A stretch of 8,482 nucleotides of DNA from Deltaproteobacteria bacterium (GTDB lineage: Bacteria > Desulfobacterota > BSN033 > UBA1163), in contig VGRU01000160.1 of the NCBI GenBank assembly GCA_016875255.1, positions 1 to 8,482 of the forward strand. The letters are read 5' to 3'. The notes under the pieces are model-generated. The model searched no databases and was not told where the DNA came from. It saw only the letters and a list, made by a program, of their open reading frames with translations. This document shows, one piece after another, positions 1 to 5,301 of the stretch (its first letter is position 1; every line of letters begins with the position of its first letter). Position numbers and translations under genes: made by a program.

Positions 1-206
1 CCATTAAAACGATGATGAAGGGACTGGGTATGCCATCCGGGCCTTGCCGGCAACCTCTCGGAAAGATGACGCCTAAGGGGGTGGCGATTGTGCGAAGCGC
101 CCTTAAAACCGTTCACGAAAAGGACAGGGGGATCCTTAGGCCCATCCAAGAACTCTATAGGGTAAACATCGAAGACCGTCTCACCAACGACAAGTATTGG
201 AAGTAA
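1..206 (+). CDS. Dihydrodipicolinate synthase (DapA)/N-acetylneuraminate lyase family protein, C-terminal fragment
   Basis: Only the last 68 or so codons are in the window; the reading frame is open from the left edge (first complete codon at 3) to TAA at 204-206. The fragment carries the motif LGMPSGPCRQPLGKMTPKG, which matches the C-terminal helix region of class I aldolase enzymes of the DapA/NanA family (typically a G-LPSGP-R-PL-P-T motif). It continues into a helical tail ending in NDKYWK. The catalytic lysine and the tyrosine of the active site would lie upstream of the window, so the exact reaction (aspartate semialdehyde plus pyruvate condensation, or one of the many aldolase or dehydratase paralogues) cannot be decided. 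The tail after the motif is somewhat long for a canonical DapA, and the neighbour is a transporter rather than a lysine gene. A catabolic paralogue is therefore as likely as true dapA. Family assignment is fairly sure; specific function is not. Confidence 0.7.
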   Translation, partial: IKTMMKGLGMPSGPCRQPLGKMTPKGVAIVRSALKTVHEKDRGILRPIQELYRVNIEDRLTNDKYWK

Positions 207-230
207 GATAAGTGGATATACTAAAGAGAG

Positions 231-264
231 GGGCCTGCCCCCATTCCGGGGGCAGGCCCTTTTT
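231..264 (+). terminator. Rho-independent terminator between convergent genes
   Basis: A perfect 12-bp GC-rich stem pairs 231-242 (GGGCCTGCCCCC) with 248-259 around a five-base loop and is followed by five T (260-264). It starts 24 bases after the stop of the DapA-like gene. It also lies 6 bases beyond the stop of the minus-strand transporter. Read on minus, the stem is followed by CTCTCTTTAG, a poorer U-tract, so it probably serves the + gene mainly and the transporter less efficiently. Confidence 0.9.
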
Positions 265-265
265 G

Positions 266-1693
266 TTACCAGTTGGGGATGAAGAAGAGGAACGCCAGCG
301 AGGTGATGATGAAGTAGATGAAGAAGACCATCAGTAGCCAGCCCATGATATCTCTGAAATGTAATTTAGCCACAGCGAGCATGGCGATGGCCCAGAAAGG
401 CTGGATCATATCGGTCAACATATCCGACCAGGCGTACGTGACCACCGTCGTCCCCAGTCCAACGCCCAACTGTTTTGCCGCAGGAATGATGTAAGGCGAA
501 ACCACTGCCCACTCACCACCGCCCGATGGGATGAGGTAGTTGAGAAGCCCCCCGTACCAGTAGATGAAGAGAGGGAAGGTTTGAGGATTTGAGATGGCCA
601 CAAAGGCATTGGTGAATGCCTGAGAGAGCATGGTGAATTTGAAGAGACCGAAGATTCCAGCATAAAAAGGAAACTGGATGACGATTCCCCAGACCGCCTT
701 GCCCGCATCTTCCGTGGCTTTTATGAAGGACCAGGGTCGCCAGTGAAAGAGGATCCCAAGCATGAGCATGGTAAAGTTGACAGCGTCAAGGGTGAGACCC
801 TTGCCGATGCCTTTTGTTGAAAAGTGCCAGATCACCCAGATGATCCCTCCCACAAAGACGATGATATTGAATCCAGGCCACCAGTTCATCCAGTCCGAGG
901 GGCTTTCATATTTTGCAGGCCTTGGAGGGGCCTCGTAGAGTTTCAGTTGATTCATCAACTCGGGCTTCACGGTAAAGGTTTTCTCCGGGCGGGGATGCAT
1001 CAGGGCCATGATGATGGTGACAAGGGAAACAACGAGGATGGTGAGAATGAGGTTAAAAGGGTGAAAAATGGTGTTTGTCGTGGGAATAACCGCATCCAAC
1101 AATTTTCCTTTAATCAAGAAGTTGTCAGGGGTGGCTACGAGTAATGTGGCTGATCCTGAAAGGCCGGAGTGCCAGGTGCAACCGAGGCCAAGATAGGCGG
1201 CGGCAATGAGCAGACGATAATCAACCTTCGGATTTCTCCTGACAATGAAGAGGGCCAGCATGGCGCTTCCGATTAAACTTAATCCCCAGTTGAGCCAGGC
1301 CACAATCATCGAAAAGAGAGACATAACGACAATGGCCTGCCAGGGTTTTTCAGGATTGGACCAGCCGGAGAGCCCGTTCAATAACCACCGAACGGGAGGG
1401 GAACAAGCCAGAATATAGCCCGTCATCATGATCAGGCACATCTGCATGCCAAATGCAAGCAGGGCCCAGAACCCGTCTCCCCAGGCCTTAATCGAATCAA
1501 ATGCTCTTGCACCGATTCCGACTTCTGGCTTAAATCCCCAGATGAGGGCTAAAATAAAGGTGACGATACTGAGGACAATGACAATGACAAACGCATCGGG
1601 GATCCACCGCTCAGTCCAGCGGGTGAGGGCATCGCCCCAATCTTTCAGAAACTCAAATGGTCCTCGGACTTCTTCCTTCTTTTTCTCGTTCAT
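266..1693 (-). CDS. atoE: Short-chain fatty acid transporter, AtoE family
   Basis: A 475-residue polytopic inner-membrane protein whose whole length resembles the AtoE/SCFA_trans family (E. coli AtoE, about 440 residues), thought to take up short-chain fatty acids such as acetoacetate or butyrate. Family landmarks are visible: a cytoplasmic start leading to RWIPDAF (29-35) before the first membrane span, WGDGFWALLAFGMQM (71-85), NWGLSLIGSA (135-144), GLSGSATLLVATP (177-189), QFPFYAGI (340-347), the glycine-rich PSGGGEWAV (389-397) and QPFWAIAMLA (431-440). About ten to twelve hydrophobic segments can be counted. The ATG at 1693 is preceded by AGGAGGG (complement of 1701-1707) with a seven-base gap, a strong ribosome site. 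Adjacent genes are not an ato operon (no CoA-transferase or thiolase in view), so the substrate is inferred from family only. It is transcribed divergently from thpR, and a candidate promoter lies about 175 bases upstream. Confidence 0.9.
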   Translation of the reverse strand: MNEKKKEEVRGPFEFLKDWGDALTRWTERWIPDAFVIVIVLSIVTFILALIWGFKPEVGIGARAFDSIKAWGDGFWALLAFGMQMCLIMMTGYILACSPPVRWLLNGLSGWSNPEKPWQAIVVMSLFSMIVAWLNWGLSLIGSAMLALFIVRRNPKVDYRLLIAAAYLGLGCTWHSGLSGSATLLVATPDNFLIKGKLLDAVIPTTNTIFHPFNLILTILVVSLVTIIMALMHPRPEKTFTVKPELMNQLKLYEAPPRPAKYESPSDWMNWWPGFNIIVFVGGIIWVIWHFSTKGIGKGLTLDAVNFTMLMLGILFHWRPWSFIKATEDAGKAVWGIVIQFPFYAGIFGLFKFTMLSQAFTNAFVAISNPQTFPLFIYWYGGLLNYLIPSGGGEWAVVSPYIIPAAKQLGVGLGTTVVTYAWSDMLTDMIQPFWAIAMLAVAKLHFRDIMGWLLMVFFIYFIITSLAFLFFIPNW

Positions 1694-1866
1694 AAATGTT
1701 CCCTCCTTTTTAAAGGGTTAGATGTGGGAAAAGAGCCTTAATGGAATTTAAATCGGACCGGAGGCCTTATTGAACGAATCACCTCCTCTCGGCAAGGATT
1801 AAAAAGGGTTAAAGAAAATTATGGAGCGTAGAAGCTTGAATCTTTTAAACCACCCAAATTTCTTTT

Positions 1867-1895
1867 TCCATATCTAAAAAAGTATCTTTTGTCAA
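1867..1895 (-). promoter_or_regulatory. Candidate sigma-70 promoter for atoE
   Basis: On the minus strand a perfect -35 TTGACA (complement of 1890-1895) is followed, after 17 bases, by TATGGA (complement of 1867-1872), which keeps the first three bases of the -10 consensus. Transcription would begin near 1860, giving atoE a leader of about 165 bases. I found no clear terminator or riboswitch fold in that leader. The -10 is weak, so this is a moderate call. Confidence 0.45.
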
Positions 1896-1938
1896 GGAAA
1901 AATTAAAGACGAGAAAGATCTCCAAATCCTTTTTAACA

Positions 1939-1966
1939 TTGACTTTTTTTCCAATTGTGTTACCAT
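1939..1966 (+). promoter_or_regulatory. Sigma-70 promoter with extended -10 for thpR
   Basis: A -35 TTGACT (1939-1944) is separated by 16 bases from TACCAT (1961-1966), which matches four of six -10 positions. A TG at 1958-1959, one base before the hexamer, makes it an extended -10. A start near 1973 would give thpR a leader of about 47 bases that contains its AAGGAG ribosome site. The 1694-2019 gap is thus a divergent control region: this promoter and the atoE promoter are about 45 bases apart back to back. Nothing gene-like is seen in the gap. Confidence 0.65.
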
Positions 1967-2005
1967 CGATTCAATTGCTTCTCCGGTTTCATGAAGGGGA
2001 GATAG

Positions 2006-2022
2006 AAGGAGTTTTTCCATTG
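2006..2022 (+). promoter_or_regulatory. Ribosome binding site deciding the TTG start of thpR
   Basis: AAGGAG at 2006-2011 is followed by eight bases and then TTG (2020-2022). No in-frame ATG or GTG is near; the ATG at 1991 is in another frame. This site is the main reason for a TTG start. Confidence 0.75.
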
Positions 2023-2583
2023 CTCCGATGTTTTCTGGCCATTGAGCTTCCCGAATCGATCCTGAACAGGATTGGGGAGGTTCAGAGGGCTTTAAAGTCT
2101 TCAAAAGCCGATGTCAGATGGGTGAGTCCTGAAAATATTCATCTCACCCTGAAATTTTTTGGAAACATTGAAGAATTCCAGATCGAATCGATTGTCAAAT
2201 CGATCGAGGAACCCATACGAACCACCTCTCCCATTTCGATTGCGGTTCAGGGGATCGGCGCTTTTCCGGGCTTGAAGAACCCGAGGGTGATCTGGGTGGG
2301 TTTGAATGATGAGAGGAAGGAGTTAGTCCCTTTTCAGAATCGGTTGGAAAGGGAGCTTGAAAAGGTGGGGTTTCAGCCTGAAGACCGCCCTTTCCATCCC
2401 CACCTGACCTTGGGAAGAATGAGATCGAACCAGGGGAAAGATGAGTTGGTCAGAGGGATGGAGAGGTATCGAGAAGAGGGATTTGGAAATTTTCAGGTCG
2501 AGGGGGTTGTTCTCTTTCAGAGCGATCTGACACCGACAGGACCGATCTATACACCCTTGAGGACTTTTTTATTAGGAATTTAG
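2020..2583 (+). CDS. thpR: RNA 2',3'-cyclic phosphodiesterase (ThpR/LigT, 2H phosphoesterase family)
   Basis: A 187-residue cytosolic enzyme of the two-histidine phosphoesterase superfamily, expected to open 2',3'-cyclic phosphate ends of RNA to 2'-phosphates. Older annotations call it 2'-5' RNA ligase. Both signature motifs are intact: HLTL at 41-44 (within ENIHLTLKFFGN) and HLTL at 128-131 (within FHPHLTLGR), about 87 residues apart as expected. The N-terminus LRCFLAIELPES is the usual family start. I chose TTG at 2020 because AAGGAG (2006-2011) lies eight bases before it and because it gives the normal family length. The frame is open further upstream to a TTG at 1939, but that would translate the promoter -35/-10 region and has no ribosome site. 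The gene precedes recA, as in many Deltaproteobacteria, though the often-associated cinA is absent here; a divergent atoE lies upstream instead. Confidence 0.9.
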   Translation: MLRCFLAIELPESILNRIGEVQRALKSSKADVRWVSPENIHLTLKFFGNIEEFQIESIVKSIEEPIRTTSPISIAVQGIGAFPGLKNPRVIWVGLNDERKELVPFQNRLERELEKVGFQPEDRPFHPHLTLGRMRSNQGKDELVRGMERYREEGFGNFQVEGVVLFQSDLTPTGPIYTPLRTFLLGI

Positions 2584-2621
2584 ATGAAATTGTGCACCCA
2601 ATTTTGGGAAAGGGATGATCT

Positions 2622-2803
2622 TTAAATTCGAAGCACGAAATACGGGCGAAGCGTCCAGCAGGACCAATTCGAAACAATTTCAAATGACCAAAAATTCAAA
2701 TGTTCCAAACAAGAGATTTTAGAGATTTCGAATTTTGAACATTCGGATTTGTTTCGGATTGATCCCTTCGGGAAGCTTCGCCCGATATTCGGATTTCGGA
2801 TTT
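2622..2803. repeat. Large imperfect inverted repeat (REP/MITE-like) directly upstream of recA
   Basis: The thpR-recA gap is almost filled by a long imperfect palindrome. Paired blocks, outermost inward: 2625-2643 with 2784-2803 (about two thirds matching); CGGGCGAAGC at 2643-2652 with its perfect complement at 2775-2784; 2661-2677 with 2749-2765 (15 of 17, differences compatible with G-U); 2694-2705 with 2737-2748 (10 of 12). About 30 bases (2706-2736) form the central loop, and 2678-2693 on the left arm has no clear partner. It is built of repeated TTCGAA/TTTCGGAT-type words and has no coding content. It resembles, from memory, a dispersed repeat in many deltaproteobacterial and other environmental genomes; this was not verified. 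The apparent open frame running into recA through this region is a by-product of the repeat. Confidence 0.75.
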
Positions 2804-2805
2804 TT

Positions 2806-2839
2806 CCCGACTCCGTCGGGGCAGGAGGGCATGATGATG
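2806..2839 (+). promoter_or_regulatory. recA ribosome site with a flanking hairpin and three tandem ATGs
   Basis: A 6-bp hairpin (CCCGAC 2806-2811, loop TCC, GTCGGG 2815-2820) ends two bases before AGGAGG (2823-2828). Three in-frame ATGs follow at 2831, 2834 and 2837, at distances of two, five and eight bases. The first is too close, so the true start is 2834 or 2837. The hairpin could affect access of the ribosome. Confidence 0.6.
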
Positions 2840-3853
2840 AAGGAGGATCCGAGCAGAAAGAAGGCGGTTGATCTGGCGGTCACACAGATCGAAAAACAGT
2901 TTGGCAAGGGCGCCATCATGAAATTAGGTGCGGAGATGATGCTCGGAGAGGTTCCCACCATCTCCACAGGCTCCCTCTCCCTCGATATTGCCCTGGGCGT
3001 GGGAGGGCTCCCGAAGGGCAGGGTGGTGGAGATTTTCGGGCCCGAGGCTTCGGGAAAGACGACCCTGGCCCTCCATGTCGTTGCCGAAGCGCAGAAAAAA
3101 GGCGGGATCGCTGTCTTTATCGATGCGGAACATGCGCTCGATGTCCAGTATGCGAAGAGATTGGGGGTGAAGATCGATGAGCTTCTCCTCTCACAACCCG
3201 ATACCGGAGAGCAGGCCCTTGAGATTGCAGAACATCTCGTCCGGAGCGGAGGGGTTGATGTGATCGTGGTCGACTCCGTGGCGGCCCTGGTTCCCAAAGC
3301 AGAGATTGAAGGAGAGATGGGCGATGCCCACATGGGACTTCAGGCAAGGCTGATGTCTCAGGCTCTGAGAAAATTGACGGCCACGATCAGCAAATCGAAT
3401 ACGATCGTCATCTTCGTCAATCAGATCCGGATGAAGATCGGCGTCATGTTCGGGAATCCGGAGACGACAACCGGCGGCAATGCCCTCAAATTTTATTCCT
3501 CCGTCCGTCTCGATGTCCGGAGGATCGCCTCCATCAAGCAGGGGCAGGATGTGATCGGCAACCGGACCAAAGTCCGCGTGGTGAAGAACAAGGTGGCGCC
3601 TCCTTTCAAAGAGGTGGAGTTTGACCTCATCTACGGGGAGGGCATTTCGAGAGAGGGGGATGTCCTCGACGTGGCTGTGGATAAGAATATCGTGGAGAAG
3701 AGCGGGACCTGGTACACCTATGGCGGGCAGCGGATCGGCCAGGGAAGGGAGAATGCAAAGCAGTTTTTAAAAGAGAATTCGAAGATCCTCGAGCAGATGG
3801 AAAAGGAACTCCTCGAAAGCGTTGCCCTCTCCAAGGCAGGATCGGCGAAGTGA
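2834..3853 (+). CDS. recA: Recombinase RecA
   Basis: A 339-residue DNA-dependent ATPase that forms filaments on single-stranded DNA, promotes strand exchange and triggers LexA-type self-cleavage. Landmarks (numbered from ATG 2834): [12 protein letters not shown] (18-29), Walker A GPEASGKT (69-76), FIDAEHALD with the catalytic glutamate E99, Walker [11 protein letters not shown] (143-152, D147), DNA-binding loop L1 around 158-172 ([14 protein letters not shown]), loop L2 around 197-215 ([19 protein letters not shown]), and the C-terminal domain to the end. All key residues are present and the length is normal. The tail ends in SKAGSAK, without the acidic tip of E. coli RecA. The frame stays open upstream to 2735, but that extension is repeat-derived and lacks family similarity. 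No LexA box that I recognise precedes the gene, so its own promoter is uncertain; it may be read from thpR or from within the repeat. Confidence 0.97.
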   Translation: MMKEDPSRKKAVDLAVTQIEKQFGKGAIMKLGAEMMLGEVPTISTGSLSLDIALGVGGLPKGRVVEIFGPEASGKTTLALHVVAEAQKKGGIAVFIDAEHALDVQYAKRLGVKIDELLLSQPDTGEQALEIAEHLVRSGGVDVIVVDSVAALVPKAEIEGEMGDAHMGLQARLMSQALRKLTATISKSNTIVIFVNQIRMKIGVMFGNPETTTGGNALKFYSSVRLDVRRIASIKQGQDVIGNRTKVRVVKNKVAPPFKEVEFDLIYGEGISREGDVLDVAVDKNIVEKSGTWYTYGGQRIGQGRENAKQFLKENSKILEQMEKELLESVALSKAGSAK

Positions 3854-3879
3854 GCAAGATTTCCAGAACAGCCAGAAAT

Positions 3880-4012
3880 GATGGTCTCGTAAAAAGTCGA
3901 AAAATCCTAATGATCGTCATTCCGGCGAAAGCCGGAAACCAGTAATCTCAGACACTTATGAAAACACTGGACACCGGTTTTCACCGGTGAGACGACTTTT
4001 TACGAGACCATC
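3880..4012. mobile_element. MITE-like palindromic element with perfect 20-bp terminal inverted repeats
   Basis: A 133-base element begins with a 20-base arm (GATGGTCTCG..., 3880-3899) and ends with its exact reverse complement (3993-4012). Inside are a 7-bp hairpin with a GAAA loop (3920-3937), a 7-bp hairpin CACCGGT/ACCGGTG with a TTTC loop (3972-3989), and CCAGT (3939-3943) able to pair with ACTGG (3966-3970) so that the whole could fold as a cruciform. AGAAAT stands directly outside both ends (3874-3879 and 4013-4018), a possible 6-base target duplication. The same word also occurs at 4075-4080, so this is suggestive only. There is no transposase; mobilisation would need one elsewhere. It resembles, from memory, repeats dispersed in deltaproteobacterial genomes; this was not checked. 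Confidence 0.75.
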
Positions 4013-4055
4013 AGAAATCTTTACCGTGTAATCATTTTGAAAATCTGTGGAATCA

Positions 4056-4083
4056 GAGATTTCTGGATTTTTACAGAAATCTC
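4056..4083 (+). promoter_or_regulatory. Stem-loop in the pilT leader next to the ribosome site
   Basis: GAGATTTCTG (4056-4065) is perfectly complementary to CAGAAATCTC (4074-4083) across an eight-base AT-rich loop. Three bases later comes the pilT ribosome site AAGGAGG (4087-4093). A second copy of CAGAAATCT at 4012-4020, overlapping the end of the upstream element, could pair with 4057-4065 instead. No run of U follows, so it is not a standard terminator. A role in translation control is inference. Confidence 0.45.
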
Positions 4084-4098
4084 AAGAAGGAGGTTGAG

Positions 4099-5301
4099 AT
4101 GGATATCAACCAGATCCTGGTGGAAGCGCTGGAGTACGAGGCCTCTGATGTTCATATCAAAGAAGGGGCTCCTCCCATTTTCAGGGTGAATGGCACGCTC
4201 AAGCCTTACAGTAAGGTGAAACCCTTCGATCATAATGATCTGTCGAAGATGGCCTTTGGCCTGATGAACGACTGGCAGAAGGAGCGTTTCATCAAGAACC
4301 GGGAAGTGGATATGGGTTACGAGGTCTATGGCCTGGGCCGGTTCCGTGTCAATGTCTATCAGCAGAGGGGAAAGCTCTCGATCGCCCTTCGAATCGTTCC
4401 CTATCAGATCAAATCCCTCGAAGAACTGCACCTTCCTCCCGTGGTCTCCAATGTCGCCCTGGAAAACAGAGGCCTTATCCTCGTCACCGGGACGACTGGA
4501 AGCGGCAAGTCAACGACCCTGGCCTCCATGATCGATATCATCAATAAGAACCGGAACTGCCACATCATCACGATCGAGGATCCGATCGAATTCATCCATG
4601 AGGACAAGAAGTCGATCATCGACCAGAGGGAGGTTGGCTCTGACACGAGCACTTTTTCCAGCGCCCTGCGCGTGGCTCTGCGGCAGGATCCGGATGTGAT
4701 CCTGGTGGGAGAGATGAGGGACTTTGAGACGATTGAAACCGCCCTGACCGCAGCGGAGACAGGCCATCTCGTCATGTCCACCCTCCACACCCTTAACGCC
4801 ACGGAGACGATCACCCGTATCATCTCCGTCTTTCCCCCTTACCACCAGAAACAGGTGAGGCTCCAGTTGGCTGCCGTGCTTAAAGGCGTGATTTCCCAGA
4901 GGTTGGTGCCAAGGGCGGATGGAATGGGACGGGTGCCCGCGGTGGAGATCCTCGTCTCCACGGCCAGGGTGAGGGAGTGCATCGTCGAAAAGGATAAGAC
5001 GAGCGAAATCAACGACGCCATTTCCAAAGGACAGACAGCCTACGGGATGCAGACCTTTGATCAATCGCTGATGTACCTGATGAAACTGAACCTCATCACC
5101 TATGAGGAGGCGCTGAAGCACTGCACCAATCCCGATGACTTCGCCCTGAGAGTGAAAGGAATTCTCGCCACAAGCGACACCTCCTGGGATGACTATGAGG
5201 CTCTTGATAAAGAGAAAGAGAAGGAGAAAGAGACGGAGAAGAAGATGAAGATGGGAAGGCCGGTCGATCCGAAGATGGGAGGCATGGGTTTGAAAAGATG
5301 A
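4099..5301 (+). CDS. pilT: Type IV pilus retraction ATPase, PilT/PilU family
   Basis: A 400-residue hexameric cytoplasmic ATPase of the secretion-ATPase superfamily, expected to power disassembly of type IV pili for twitching motility, adhesion or DNA uptake. Seen in order: N-terminal PAS-like domain with ASDVHI (15-20) and FRVNGTL (28-34); Walker A GTTGSGKST (131-139); Asp box ITIEDPIEF (157-165); Walker B VILVGEMRD (200-208) with catalytic E205; His box GHLVMSTLHT (222-231). The C-terminal AIRNLIRE signature of classic PilT is degenerate here (ARVRECIVE, 289-297), and a Lys/Glu-rich tail (about 371-386) ending MGGMGLKR follows, so a PilU-like or accessory paralogue is quite possible. The start is fixed by AAGGAGG (4087-4093) five bases before ATG. 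The stop overlaps the alaS start (ATGA), implying translational coupling. No other pilus genes are in the window. Confidence 0.9.
   Translation: MDINQILVEALEYEASDVHIKEGAPPIFRVNGTLKPYSKVKPFDHNDLSKMAFGLMNDWQKERFIKNREVDMGYEVYGLGRFRVNVYQQRGKLSIALRIVPYQIKSLEELHLPPVVSNVALENRGLILVTGTTGSGKSTTLASMIDIINKNRNCHIITIEDPIEFIHEDKKSIIDQREVGSDTSTFSSALRVALRQDPDVILVGEMRDFETIETALTAAETGHLVMSTLHTLNATETITRIISVFPPYHQKQVRLQLAAVLKGVISQRLVPRADGMGRVPAVEILVSTARVRECIVEKDKTSEINDAISKGQTAYGMQTFDQSLMYLMKLNLITYEEALKHCTNPDDFALRVKGILATSDTSWDDYEALDKEKEKEKETEKKMKMGRPVDPKMGGMGLKR

Noticed and set aside
1733..1778. Possible 14-codon leader peptide for atoE on minus, GTG after GAGAGGAG
   Set aside because: The purine run touches the GTG with no proper spacing, and the peptide has no regulatory-type residue run or following terminator.
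1939..2019. Longer thpR starting at TTG 1939
   Set aside because: It would place the -35 and extended -10 elements inside the coding region and has no ribosome site; TTG 2020 with AAGGAG fits the family N-terminus.
2597..2608. Small CCCA/TGGG hairpin after thpR as a terminator
   Set aside because: Only four pairs and no T-run; too weak to call.
2735..2833. N-terminal extension of RecA by about 33 residues
   Set aside because: It is translated from the palindromic repeat, starts at a TTG without a ribosome site, and has no counterpart in the RecA family; AGGAGG at 2823-2828 marks the real start region.
3972..4001. Hairpin CACCGGT/ACCGGTG plus TTTTT as a recA terminator
   Set aside because: The five-T stretch begins seven bases after the stem and belongs to the terminal repeat arm; better explained by the palindromic element, though some termination is possible.
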